Shown: one piece after another, positions 1 through 7,434 of the stretch
Layout of the letters: the number at the start of each line of letters is the position of its first letter
Numbering within the stretch: the first letter of the stretch is position 1
DNA from: Acidimicrobiales bacterium
GTDB taxonomy: Bacteria; Actinomycetota; Acidimicrobiia; Acidimicrobiales; CADCSY01
Assembly (NCBI GenBank): GCA_030447125.1
Contig: JAUJLZ010000079.1
Coordinates: 1 to 7,514 of the forward strand
Direction: 5' to 3'
DNA: 7,514 bases
Translations under genes and position numbers: made by a program
The notes under the pieces: generated by a model
What the model was told of the DNA's origin: nothing
Seen by the model: only the letters and a program-made list of their open reading frames with translations
Database searches by the model: none

Positions 1-242
1 TGGTCGTGGAGGTGGCCGAGCACCTCGTCGGTGGCCCGCCAGTCGTACTCGCCGGCGCGCCCCTCGATGCGGTGCCACCGGATCGGGTAGCGCAGCCGGG
101 TGACGCCCGCGGCCGCCAGCAGGGCCAGGTCCTCGCGCCAGCGGATGTCGTGTTCCGTGGTCTCGGCCACGTCGCGGTCGTGGCCGGGCAGGTAGGTGCT
201 CTCGAACCCGCCGATGAGCTCGATCGGGGGCGCGTCGCTCAC
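1..242 (-). CDS. GH1-like glycoside hydrolase family protein, N-terminal part (3' end beyond window)
   Basis: Partial gene: about 80 N-terminal codons are present and the rest lies beyond the left edge. The frame reads MSDAPPIELIGGFEST from a GTG, then WREDLALLAAAGVTRLRYPI at about residues 33-52, and RWHRIE followed by GEYDW. An early Gly-Phe-Glu strand, a helix, then an 'LRYPIRW' strand is the pattern of the first strands of a TIM-barrel retaining glycosidase. It best resembles the GH1-like (COG2723, beta-glucosidase/beta-galactosidase-like) proteins of actinobacteria. The catalytic glutamates of clan GH-A lie further C-terminal and cannot be checked. No signal peptide is evident, so it is probably cytoplasmic. 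The GTG start overlaps the TGA of the aldo/keto reductase gene as GTGA, which implies translational coupling and explains the lack of a clear Shine-Dalgarno. Substrate unknown. Other clan GH-A families (e.g. GH5) are possible from this fragment. Confidence 0.72.
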   Translation of the reverse strand, partial: MSDAPPIELIGGFESTYLPGHDRDVAETTEHDIRWREDLALLAAAGVTRLRYPIRWHRIEGRAGEYDWRATDEVLGHLHD

Positions 243-1096
243 GCCACCGGCCCGAGAGCGGCCAGGTCATCGTCGTCGAGCGCCAGCTCGGCCGCCCTGG
301 CGCTGTCGGTGATCGTCTCCGGGCGGCTGGCGCCGGGGATGGGGATGACCACGTCGTCCTGGGCCAGCGCCCACGCCAGCGCCACCTGCTGGGGCGAGAC
401 GTGGTGGCGGCGGGCCACGTCGGCGAACGCCCCGTGGGTGGAGCCCAGGGTGGCGGCCGCGCCCATGCCCCCGAGCGGGCTCCAGGCCAAAAAGGCGATG
501 TCATGCCGGCGGCAATGGGCGAGCTCGGGGCCCGACGACCGGAACGCCGGTGACAGCTGGTTCTGCACGCTGGCCACGGTGACGATCTGGCTCGCCTCCT
601 CGATCTGCTCGGTGCTCACGTTGGACAACCCCACGTGGTGCACCTTGCCCTCGTCGCGGAGCTCGGCCAAAGCCCCGACGGACTCGGCGAAGGGCACGCC
701 AGGGTCGGGGCGGTGGAACTGGTACAGATCGATGGTCTCCACGTCGAGGGCGGCGAGCGAGGCCTCGCAGGCGGCCCGGAGATGCTCAGGGCGACCGTCG
801 ACGATCCAGGAACCGTCGCCGGGGCGGACGTGGCCTCCCTTGGTGGCGACGAGGACCTCGTCCCGGCGGGCCCCGCAGGAACGGAGAGCCTCGGCCACCA
901 GTCGCTCGTTGTGGCCGGTGTCGGCACCACCGGTGCAGTAGGCGTCGGCGGTGTCGATGAGGGTGATCCCTGCCTCGAGGGCTGCGTGGATGGTACGGAT
1001 GGCCCGGGAGCGGTCAGGCCGGCCCTCGAGTGACATGGGCATGGCCCCCAGTCCGATGGCACCCACCGGATAGCCGGCGATGGCTCGTTGCTTCAC
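239..1096 (-). CDS. Aldo/keto reductase family NADPH-dependent oxidoreductase
   Basis: Complete 285-residue protein, typical in length for a single-domain (alpha/beta)8 aldo/keto reductase. Visible signatures in order: GLGAMPMS (15-22); IDTADAY (47-53) carrying the catalytic Asp48 and Tyr53; ATKGGH (84-89) with the catalytic Lys86; QFHRPD (126-131) with His128; GLSN (156-159); SVQNQLSP (176-183); and PIPGASRPE (252-260), the segment that binds the 2'-phosphate of NADPH in this family. The full Asp-Tyr-Lys-His tetrad is present, so it should reduce a carbonyl (aldehyde, ketone or sugar-like) with NADPH in the cytoplasm. The sequence style is nearer the AKR11/AKR13-type bacterial oxidoreductases than the AKR1 aldose reductases; this is an impression, not a search. 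The frame stays open far upstream, but that part is a shadow of the dioxygenase gene. The chosen GTG at 1096 begins the conserved first strand and has GGGAAGG seven bases upstream. It lies 29 bp after the dioxygenase stop and overlaps the next gene by GTGA. Substrate unknown. Confidence 0.93.
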   Translation of the reverse strand: MKQRAIAGYPVGAIGLGAMPMSLEGRPDRSRAIRTIHAALEAGITLIDTADAYCTGGADTGHNERLVAEALRSCGARRDEVLVATKGGHVRPGDGSWIVDGRPEHLRAACEASLAALDVETIDLYQFHRPDPGVPFAESVGALAELRDEGKVHHVGLSNVSTEQIEEASQIVTVASVQNQLSPAFRSSGPELAHCRRHDIAFLAWSPLGGMGAAATLGSTHGAFADVARRHHVSPQQVALAWALAQDDVVIPIPGASRPETITDSARAAELALDDDDLAALGPVA

Positions 1097-1103
1097 TGCA
1101 CTG

Positions 1104-1110
1104 CCTTCCC
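1104..1110 (-). promoter_or_regulatory. Ribosome binding site of the aldo/keto reductase
   Basis: On the minus strand this reads GGGAAGG, a partial Shine-Dalgarno match, seven bases before the GTG at 1096. It supports that start over the much longer open frame that continues upstream through the dioxygenase gene. It is the only such match in the 29-bp gap between the two genes. Confidence 0.5.
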
Positions 1111-1125
1111 GTCGGCGAGCGTCGT

Positions 1126-1959
1126 TCAGCCCTCTTCGAGGAGGAAGTCCAGGACGTAGTCCTGCACGACGGGGTGCAGCCGATCCACCACCGTGGTGCG
1201 ATCCAGGTGCACCTTGAGGGTGTCGGGAAGACGGTCGTAGTAGTCCCTGGTCATGGTGAAGTCGTGGTGGGCGAAGGTCTCGTAGCCGGCCCCCATCACG
1301 CCGAGGATCATGACCGGGCGCTGGTGGGGCGAGGTGTTGCGGGTACCCCGGTGGATGGTGAGACCGGTCCGCACCGAGACGTCTCCCCGGCTCGCCCGGC
1401 GCGGCGCCAAGCGGTCGACGTAGCGCTCGTACATCTCCGGCGGGACGCACATCCCCTGCTCGAACGCGGCGTCGTCGTCGACGTGGGACCCGGGAACGAT
1501 CTCCAGCGGGCCCATCTCGGGGGTTACGTCCACGCAGGTGGCGTTGATCGCCAGCGAGCTCAGCCGTCCGCTGGCCTTGGTCTCCTCGGGGACCGGGAAG
1601 TCCCGGTGCAGGGGCTGGGGGACGGCGCCGGGCAGGGACACGTCGAAGCCGACCTCGACGAACTGGTAGTCGTCGCCGAGCACATGGCGGCACAGCTCGT
1701 CGACCGCCGGGTGGTTCACCAGCTCCACGAACCCGGACAGGCGCTCGGGATGCACGGCGAAGTAGTAGCGCCGGGGCTCCTCACCCGGTCCCCGGGGGAC
1801 GAGGCCTCTGCCTGGGCGACCGGCTCTCCTGGACGAGACGTCCTGTTGCGCGGCCTCGGCGTAGAGGACCTCGAAGTCGGCCAACATCTGGTCCGCCCAT
1901 GTCGCCGGCAGCGCACCCTTCAACCCGACGAAGCCGTCACGGTAGAGCGCGTCGGTCAC
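1126..1959 (-). CDS. Phytanoyl-CoA dioxygenase (PhyH) family Fe(II)/2-oxoglutarate-dependent oxygenase
   Basis: Complete 277-residue protein of normal length for the bacterial PhyH family. The N-terminus carries the typical 'YRDGFVGLKGAL' opening. PLHRDFP (116-122) supplies the iron-ligating His118-x-Asp120 pair. GPLEIVPGSH (150-159) is a hallmark of the family. LTIHRGTRNTSPHQRP (200-215) supplies the third iron ligand His203 and Arg214, expected to bind the 2-oxoglutarate carboxylate; the 11-residue spacing matches human PHYH (His264/Arg275). With all cofactor residues present it should hydroxylate, or otherwise oxidise, a substrate using O2 and 2-oxoglutarate in the cytoplasm. The substrate cannot be told: bacterial PhyH proteins act on acyl-CoAs, ectoine, and many secondary metabolites. 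The GTG at 1959 is the only reasonable start; no other ATG or GTG occurs in frame between it and the recD stop, and it lacks a good Shine-Dalgarno. Residues 41-63 are an Arg/Gly/Pro-rich stretch, probably a loop. It leads a three-gene group with the aldo/keto reductase and glycosidase. Confidence 0.9.
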   Translation of the reverse strand: MTDALYRDGFVGLKGALPATWADQMLADFEVLYAEAAQQDVSSRRAGRPGRGLVPRGPGEEPRRYYFAVHPERLSGFVELVNHPAVDELCRHVLGDDYQFVEVGFDVSLPGAVPQPLHRDFPVPEETKASGRLSSLAINATCVDVTPEMGPLEIVPGSHVDDDAAFEQGMCVPPEMYERYVDRLAPRRASRGDVSVRTGLTIHRGTRNTSPHQRPVMILGVMGAGYETFAHHDFTMTRDYYDRLPDTLKVHLDRTTVVDRLHPVVQDYVLDFLLEEG

Positions 1960-2041
1960 CGGGTCGCCAGCAGTGGCCGGCGGGGAGCTCGGGTGGGTCG
2001 CGGGTCCGGACGTAGGCGTCGATCGTACCGGCTCACCGGCG
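1960..2041 (-). other. 82-bp intergenic gap between recD and the dioxygenase gene
   Basis: This is the largest non-coding stretch in the window and the only plausible place for a separate start of transcription of the dioxygenase group. On the minus strand it holds TACGAT (2027-2022), which matches four of six positions of a -10 box, about 62 bases before the GTG. No convincing -35 hexamer lies 16-18 bases upstream. A short GCCA-GCAG-TGGC hairpin (1966-1977) sits just before the start codon, but its 4-bp stem has no T-run and is too weak to be a terminator. The dioxygenase group may therefore have its own weak promoter or be read through from recD; the sequence does not decide. Confidence 0.3.
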
Positions 2042-4012
2042 TCAGAAGTCGCCCCCGCCGCCGACTCGCCCCTCCTCCCACAGCCGGCTGCACAGCCCCG
2101 AGGCCCGGGCGATGGGGCGGGCCACCGCCGCTCGCACCGTGTCGGGCGTCCCCGCCAGGATCAGGCGCCGGCGGGCCCTGGTGACGGCGGTGTAGAGGAG
2201 CTCCCGGGTGAGGATGGGGGAGTCGGGATCGGGGAGCAGGACGGCGACGGCGTCGAACTGCGACCCCTGGCTCTTGTGCACGGTCATGGCGTAGACGGTG
2301 TCGACCGCGGCCAGCCGGTTGGGACTGAGCTGGAGCAGCTCGCCCCGGCGCTCGAACACCGCGGCCACGCGGTCGGCGCCAGTGGCCACCACCACGCCAG
2401 TGTCGCCGTTGTAGAGGCGTAGTCCGTAGTCGTTCTGGGTCACCAGCAGGGGACGGCCGACGTACCAGGCTCCCTCGGCGGCGAAGCCCTCGATCTCGGC
2501 CGCCAGCCACGACTCCACCTGGGCCATCCACGCGCCCACGCCGTGCGGTCCCCGCCGGTGGGCGCACAGCAGTCGGAACCTACCCAGGGCTTCGATGGCC
2601 TCTCGGGCCCGGCCGGCCCGGGCCGCCTCCGTCACCCGCCGGCCGGCATCGACGGCCGCGGCGCGCAACGGCCACAGTGCCCTGGTATCCCGGCTCTGGG
2701 CCACGTCGACTGGCACCCACTCGACGTCGTCCCCCGCACCGTCCAGGACCTCGAGGGTGGCATCGGCATCACCTCGTCGCACGGCCTCGGCCAGGGCGGC
2801 GATGCCACCGCCGAAGCGGTGCACGCGGCGCAGCACCACGATGCCGTCGCCGGTGGCCACCCCTGCGGGCGGCTCGCCGGCGATCACCTCGTGGCCGGTC
2901 GCCTTGGCCAGCGCGCGCCGGGCGGGAGGTCGCAGGAGGAGCCCGCCGGCGGCCGGGCCCACGATGTCGCCCAGCACCGCTCCCGCCTCCACCGACGCCA
3001 GCTGTTCGGGGTCGCCGATGAGCACCAGCCGAGCGTCGCCACGCACGGCGTCGACCAGCTTGGCCATGAGCGACAGCGACACCATCGACATCTCGTCCAC
3101 CACCACCACCTCGTGGGGCAGGCGGTTGGTGCGGTCGTGGCGGAACCGGCTGCGGTGGCCCGGTCGCCAGCCGAGCAGGCGGTGCAGCGTCGATGCCGTG
3201 GTGGCCAGCATCCGGGCCCGCACCTCGTCGCTCACCTGGAGCCGGGCAGCCTCCTCGTGGACGGCCTCTTCGAGGCGGGCGGCGGCCTTGCCGGTGGGCG
3301 CGGCCAGGGCCACCAGGGGGCGCGGGGAGCCCGCGGCCTCGGCCTGTTCGTGCAGCAGGGCCAGGATGCGGGCCACCGTGGTGGTCTTGCCCGTGCCCGG
3401 TCCTCCGGCCACGACCGTGAACCGGCGCAACACCGCCGAGGCGCCGGCGAGGCGCTGGTGGTCGGGGGTAGGGCCTTCGAAGTGGCGGTCGAGCCCGCAA
3501 GCCAACACCTCAGCGTCCACGCCCGGTGCCGCCTCCTCAGCCCGACTCGTCAGCGCCGCCGCCACCCGGTGCTCGTCCCGCCAGTAGCGGTCGAGGTACA
3601 GCCGGGAGGCGTCGAGGCGCAGAGGTCGCACGACCGGGGCGCCGGCGCCGGTGGCCACCAGGGGGCTGGCCGACAGGCGCCCGATCCACCCGTCGGGGTC
3701 GGGCCAGGGCAGGGCCTGGAGGTCGACGGGTGTGTCGGTGTCGATGGTGGCGGTGGCCCGGATGGTGGCCAGGTCGGTGCACACGTGGCCCAGCCGGGGC
3801 GCCCGCACGGCCAGGGCGGTGGCCAGCAGCACGGCCTCGTCCGCCTCGTCGCCGGCGCCGTCGCCACCCAGGCGCGCCAGGCGCAGGGCCACGTGGACGT
3901 CGATGGCGCTGAGAACACCGGCCCGGTTGAACTCGCCCAGCAGCCCGGGGGCGTGGCGAGCCAGGCGGACGTCGAAGGGGTCGACCTCGGCTCCGGGCTC
4001 GGTGGTGGTCAT
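2042..4012 (-). CDS. recD: RecD, alpha subunit (5'-3' helicase) of RecBCD exodeoxyribonuclease V
   Basis: Complete 656-residue SF1B helicase, slightly longer than E. coli RecD (608). In RecBCD it is the fast 5'-3' motor on the 5'-ended strand. The N-terminal ~180 residues form the subunit-interaction domain. Then come a Q-motif-like DHQRLAG (184-190), Walker A GGPGTGKT (203-210), motif Ia APTGKAAARL (238-247), Walker B VVVVDEMSM (302-310), motif III IGDPEQLASVEAG (332-344), VHRF (397-400), the LLVTQNDYGLRLYNGDTGVV segment (522-541) typical of the RecD/TraI SH3-bearing region, motif V TVHKSQGSQFD (577-587) and motif VI YTAVTRARRRLILAG (607-621). All ATPase residues are intact. The ATG at 4012 overlaps the recB stop as ATGA, so translation is likely coupled; no strong Shine-Dalgarno is visible. 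The long N-terminal domain and position next to recB separate it from RecD2, which occurs without RecBC. The C-terminus ends shortly after motif VI in a Gly-rich tail. Confidence 0.96.
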   Translation of the reverse strand: MTTTEPGAEVDPFDVRLARHAPGLLGEFNRAGVLSAIDVHVALRLARLGGDGAGDEADEAVLLATALAVRAPRLGHVCTDLATIRATATIDTDTPVDLQALPWPDPDGWIGRLSASPLVATGAGAPVVRPLRLDASRLYLDRYWRDEHRVAAALTSRAEEAAPGVDAEVLACGLDRHFEGPTPDHQRLAGASAVLRRFTVVAGGPGTGKTTTVARILALLHEQAEAAGSPRPLVALAAPTGKAAARLEEAVHEEAARLQVSDEVRARMLATTASTLHRLLGWRPGHRSRFRHDRTNRLPHEVVVVDEMSMVSLSLMAKLVDAVRGDARLVLIGDPEQLASVEAGAVLGDIVGPAAGGLLLRPPARRALAKATGHEVIAGEPPAGVATGDGIVVLRRVHRFGGGIAALAEAVRRGDADATLEVLDGAGDDVEWVPVDVAQSRDTRALWPLRAAAVDAGRRVTEAARAGRAREAIEALGRFRLLCAHRRGPHGVGAWMAQVESWLAAEIEGFAAEGAWYVGRPLLVTQNDYGLRLYNGDTGVVVATGADRVAAVFERRGELLQLSPNRLAAVDTVYAMTVHKSQGSQFDAVAVLLPDPDSPILTRELLYTAVTRARRRLILAGTPDTVRAAVARPIARASGLCSRLWEEGRVGGGGDF

Positions 4013-7000
4013 GCGCCGGCTCGGCCCCGGTCGAGGAGGTCGGACAGGGCCTCGACCAGGCCGACCGGCGGCCTCCAGGCGAACACCCCGCAGGGCTGGC
4101 CCTCGACCCGGGGCGTCGACGGGCCGACCATGCCCCGCACGAAGAGGTAGAGGACCCCGGCCAGGTTGGCCTCGGGCTGGTAGCCGGGGAGGCGCCAGCG
4201 CAGGTAGCGGTGCAGGGCGACGGTGTACAGCAGGGCCTGTAGTGGATAGTGCGAGCGGTCCATGGCCTCGACCAGGGCGTCGGGACGGTAGTGCCAGGCG
4301 CTCAGCTCCTCGCCGTGGCGGCCCAGCCAGTTGGTCTTGTAGTCGACCACGGCGAAGCGGGGGACGCCGTCCGTCCCAGGGACCCGCAGCACCACGTCGA
4401 GGCTGCCCGAGAGGAAGCCCCGCAGCTGGCCGTGCAGCGCGGGTTCGCCGAGGCGCGGGCCGTACGCGGCCAGCACGTCGCCGGCGCCCAGGTGCTCGTC
4501 CAGCACCGTGGCGATGTCCTCCACCGACACCTCGGCCGTGGGCGTGTCGCCCCCGGCGAGGGGCAGCTCGAAGGCCAGCTCGTCGATGCGGTCGCCCACG
4601 CCGACGTCGCGCAGGCGGACCTCGCCCGCCAGGGGGCCGAGCGGCGTCTCGATGGCCGCCCGCAGTCCCGCCGCCGCCACCTCCGGGTCACCGATGTCGA
4701 CGTGGCGACGGGCCCGCTCCCGGTGGACGGCCCTGGCCAGGTCGCCGTCGAGGTCGGCGGCGGTGAAGTCCGTCGTCTCCAACACGGCGTGGACCAGCGT
4801 GCCCACCTCGGCGCCGGCGGGCATGGCCGCCAGCCGCGAGGGAACCGCCCGAAGCCGGGCCTCGTCGTCGCCCTCGGGACCTTCGAGGGCGGCGGGCCCG
4901 GCGGACGCGACGACCGGCTCGTCGGACACCACCGTCTCCTCGGCCTCGCTGGCCACCCGGGCCTCGTGGGCATGCGAGGTGATGGCGCTGTAGGAGGTGC
5001 GTCGCCACATGGTGTCGAGCCGGCGCCCGAAGCGGCCGGCCCGCAGCGCTCCCGCCGGGACGGCGCCGTCGCTCCACTCGACACCGTCGCCGCCGGTGCT
5101 GCGCTCCACGCTGACGCAGCCCGGCGCCCGGTCACCCATGCCGGCGAAGACGGCCCCGGCCTCGTCGTCGTCGGGCGGCACGTCGCCGTCGGTGGCCACG
5201 GTGCCGTCCTCGTCCCGGGCGAACAGCAGCCGGCCCAGTGGGGAGTTGCGGCTCTCCCACGACGCCGCCCACCACAGCACGGCCTGGTGGCGGGCCCGGG
5301 TGAGGGCCACGTAGGCCAGGCGCAGGTCCTCGCCCCGCTGCTCGACCACGTGCTGGCGGCGGTGGCGGGAGAACCCCGGTCCCGGGCCGCCCACGTCGAT
5401 GGTGCGTCGCCCGCCGGCCTCGGCGTCGTGGTAGACGGGCGGTTCGTTGTCGGGGATCCACCCCGCCTCCCACAGGTAGGGGCAGTAGACGACGGGGAAC
5501 TCGAGGCCCTTGCTGCGGTGGATGGTGAGCACCTGCACGGCCTCGGCGTCAGACTCCAGGCGGCGGGCCCGGTCCTCGGCGTTGCTGTCGTCCTTGGCTT
5601 CGGCCACTCGTTGACGTAGCCACCCGGTCAGGGCGGTGATGCCCAGTTGCTCGGAGGTGGCCTGCGCGTGCAGGAGCTGTCCGACGTGGCGCAGGTCGGT
5701 GAGGCGGCGCTCGCCGTCGACCCGGGACAGCATGCGCCCGGGCAGGCGCTCGGCCAGGGTGATCGTCTCCAGCAACGAGGCCACCCCTCGCTGGCGCAGC
5801 ACACCGGCCCAGCGGTGCAGGCGGGCGTGGACCTCCTCCCAGGCGTCGTCGCTGGCGGTGGCCACCTGCTCGGCCGTCCAACCCAGGAACACGCTCAGGG
5901 CGGCGCCATGTGCAGGGCCGGCCGCCGCGGGGCGTTCCAGGGCCTCGAGGAGGCGGAGCCACTCGGTGGCGATGGGGGTGGCAAAGACACTGCCGGCGCC
6001 GTTGATGACGGCGGGGACGCCGACGGCCTCGAGGGTGTCGCGCACCAGGGCGGCGTCGCGGTGGCGGGTGACGAGCACGGCGACGTGGCCGGGGCGCAAG
6101 GCGACGCGACCGGTCTCGGCCCCCTGCTCGGAGCGCTCGATGAGCTGGGCGCCGGAGGAGACCAGGCGCACCACATCGGCGGCCAGGTCGGCGGCCACGT
6201 GGTCTCGGGCCGACTGGGCGTTCAGGTAGCCCTGGCGCGTGCGCTTCACCAGATCGTCGTCGCGGTGCACGATGCGCACCCGGAGGGCCGCGGCCTGCGG
6301 CGCACCCACCAGGCGGGGCTGCTGGTTGGCTTCGGCGGCGCGCACCGTTCGGTAGGCGATGCCCTCGTGGCCCAGCTTGGAGCCGGCGAACAGGGCGTCG
6401 TAGGCGCCGACCAGGGTTTGGTCGCTGCGCCAGTTGACGCCCAGGGTGGCCCGGGTCTGGGCCTGGCGGGCGGCGGCGAGGTAGGCGTAGATGTCCGCGC
6501 CCCGGAAGGCGTAGATGGCCTGCTTGGGGTCGCCGATGAGCACGAGGGTGGCGGCGCCCGTGCCGAAGACCAGGCGCATGATCTCCCACTGCACCGGGTC
6601 GGTGTCCTGGAACTCGTCCACCAGGGCCACGGAGTAGCGGCTGCGGAGGCGCTGGCACGCTCCGGCGCCCCGGCTGTCGTCGGTCAGGGTCTGCAGGAGC
6701 CGGGTGAGCAGGTCGTCGTAGGTGAGCACCGCCGCGCTGCGCTTACGCTCGTCCACCTCCTTTCGCACGGCGGTGGCCAGGCGCCAGCGCATGGCGGGGA
6801 TGGTGTCGGTCGGCGCGGCCCGGGGTTCGAGGTCGGCGTCAGGGTTGGCCACGGCCGCCTTGGCGATGCGCCCGGCCTCGGCCCGGCTGAACGGGGGGCC
6901 GCCGCGACGGTGGAACTTGCGGAGGTAGAGGTCGTCGACCACCTCCTGGCGCAGGTCGTCCAGATCCTCGACGAAGGAGACGTCGAGCTCCACGTCACCG

Positions 7001-7434
7001 GCTACGCCCAGGCCGCTGAGGACGTGTTGGCAGAACCCGTGGGTGGTGGCGATGGTGGCGGCGTCGAAGTCGGCCAGGGCGGTGGCGAGGCGCTTCCTCC
7101 GCAGGTCCACCTCGGCGGGGGAGCCGGTGGCCAGGAGGGCCACGACGTCGTCGCCGTCGGGCGGGCCGACGCCGGCCAGGGCCCGGGCCAGGCCGTGCTC
7201 GGCACTGACCAGGCGCCGGCGGACGCGGTCGCGCAGCTCGCCGGTGGCCATGCGGGTGAAGGTGACGAGGAGGAGCTGTTCGAGCGGCACGCCCTCGGCC
7301 ACGTAGCGGGCGGCCAGGCCGGCGATGGTGAAGGTCTTGCCCGTGCCGGCGCTGGCCTCGAGGACCGTGACCCCACTCGGCAGCGGGCCGCAGACGTCGA
7401 AGGGGGCGACGGGGTCGGCGCCGGCGGCGGTCAC
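4009..7434 (-). CDS. recB: RecB, beta subunit (3'-5' helicase and nuclease) of RecBCD exodeoxyribonuclease V
   Basis: Complete 1141-residue protein, close to E. coli RecB (1180). It is a UvrD-like SF1A helicase fused to a RecB-family nuclease. Helicase motifs: Walker A ASAGTGKT (27-34), Ia VTFTRMATGELRDRV (57-71), a TTHGFCQHVL segment (130-139), Walker B LVDEFQDTDP (271-280), III IGDPKQAIYAFRGAD (300-314), IV GVNWRSDQT (332-340), V LTIHRSKGLEFPVVY (636-650) and VI LAYVALTRARHQAVLWW (706-722). An acidic, poorly conserved linker follows, then WRRTSYSAITSHAHE (810-824), which leads into the nuclease domain. There, His882 (GTLVHAVLE), Asp1013 (GSLDVVLR), Asp1031 and Lys1033 (VVDYKTNWLG) correspond to the E. 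coli metal/catalytic set His956, Asp1067, Asp1080 and Lys1082. The QALLYTVALHRYL helix (1066-1078) follows. Nuclease and motor both look active. The GTG start is backed by GAGGT six bases upstream and overlaps the preceding stop as GTGA. The order recC-recB-recD argues for RecBCD rather than AddAB or AdnAB. Confidence 0.97.
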   Translation of the reverse strand: MTAAGADPVAPFDVCGPLPSGVTVLEASAGTGKTFTIAGLAARYVAEGVPLEQLLLVTFTRMATGELRDRVRRRLVSAEHGLARALAGVGPPDGDDVVALLATGSPAEVDLRRKRLATALADFDAATIATTHGFCQHVLSGLGVAGDVELDVSFVEDLDDLRQEVVDDLYLRKFHRRGGPPFSRAEAGRIAKAAVANPDADLEPRAAPTDTIPAMRWRLATAVRKEVDERKRSAAVLTYDDLLTRLLQTLTDDSRGAGACQRLRSRYSVALVDEFQDTDPVQWEIMRLVFGTGAATLVLIGDPKQAIYAFRGADIYAYLAAARQAQTRATLGVNWRSDQTLVGAYDALFAGSKLGHEGIAYRTVRAAEANQQPRLVGAPQAAALRVRIVHRDDDLVKRTRQGYLNAQSARDHVAADLAADVVRLVSSGAQLIERSEQGAETGRVALRPGHVAVLVTRHRDAALVRDTLEAVGVPAVINGAGSVFATPIATEWLRLLEALERPAAAGPAHGAALSVFLGWTAEQVATASDDAWEEVHARLHRWAGVLRQRGVASLLETITLAERLPGRMLSRVDGERRLTDLRHVGQLLHAQATSEQLGITALTGWLRQRVAEAKDDSNAEDRARRLESDAEAVQVLTIHRSKGLEFPVVYCPYLWEAGWIPDNEPPVYHDAEAGGRRTIDVGGPGPGFSRHRRQHVVEQRGEDLRLAYVALTRARHQAVLWWAASWESRNSPLGRLLFARDEDGTVATDGDVPPDDDEAGAVFAGMGDRAPGCVSVERSTGGDGVEWSDGAVPAGALRAGRFGRRLDTMWRRTSYSAITSHAHEARVASEAEETVVSDEPVVASAGPAALEGPEGDDEARLRAVPSRLAAMPAGAEVGTLVHAVLETTDFTAADLDGDLARAVHRERARRHVDIGDPEVAAAGLRAAIETPLGPLAGEVRLRDVGVGDRIDELAFELPLAGGDTPTAEVSVEDIATVLDEHLGAGDVLAAYGPRLGEPALHGQLRGFLSGSLDVVLRVPGTDGVPRFAVVDYKTNWLGRHGEELSAWHYRPDALVEAMDRSHYPLQALLYTVALHRYLRWRLPGYQPEANLAGVLYLFVRGMVGPSTPRVEGQPCGVFAWRPPVGLVEALSDLLDRGRAGA

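Noticed and set aside
1097..1693. Upstream extension of the aldo/keto reductase frame, which would make a 484-residue protein
   Set aside because: The extra ~198 residues are Arg/Pro/Gly-rich with no family resemblance and lie out of frame over the clearly real PhyH dioxygenase gene. The aldo/keto reductase fold starts at the GTG at 1096.
1966..1977. Short inverted repeat before the dioxygenase start, considered as a terminator or operator
   Set aside because: The stem is only 4 bp with a 4-base loop and no following T-run. This is common by chance at this GC content.
1030..2184. Plus-strand open frame (384 codons) across the dioxygenase gene and the recD end
   Set aside because: It runs antisense across two genes and their spacer and has no recognisable motif. 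It is a shadow frame.
3454..3461. GCTGGTGG, the E. coli Chi octamer, on the plus strand (also at 1320-1327)
   Set aside because: Such GC-rich octamers are expected by chance in this sequence, and Chi motifs differ between phyla, so the E. coli sequence has no established meaning here.
2543..4150. Long plus-strand open frame (535 codons) opposite recD
   Set aside because: It is antisense to intact helicase motifs and its His/Gln/Gly-rich composition is typical of high-GC codon-bias shadows. No recognisable domain.
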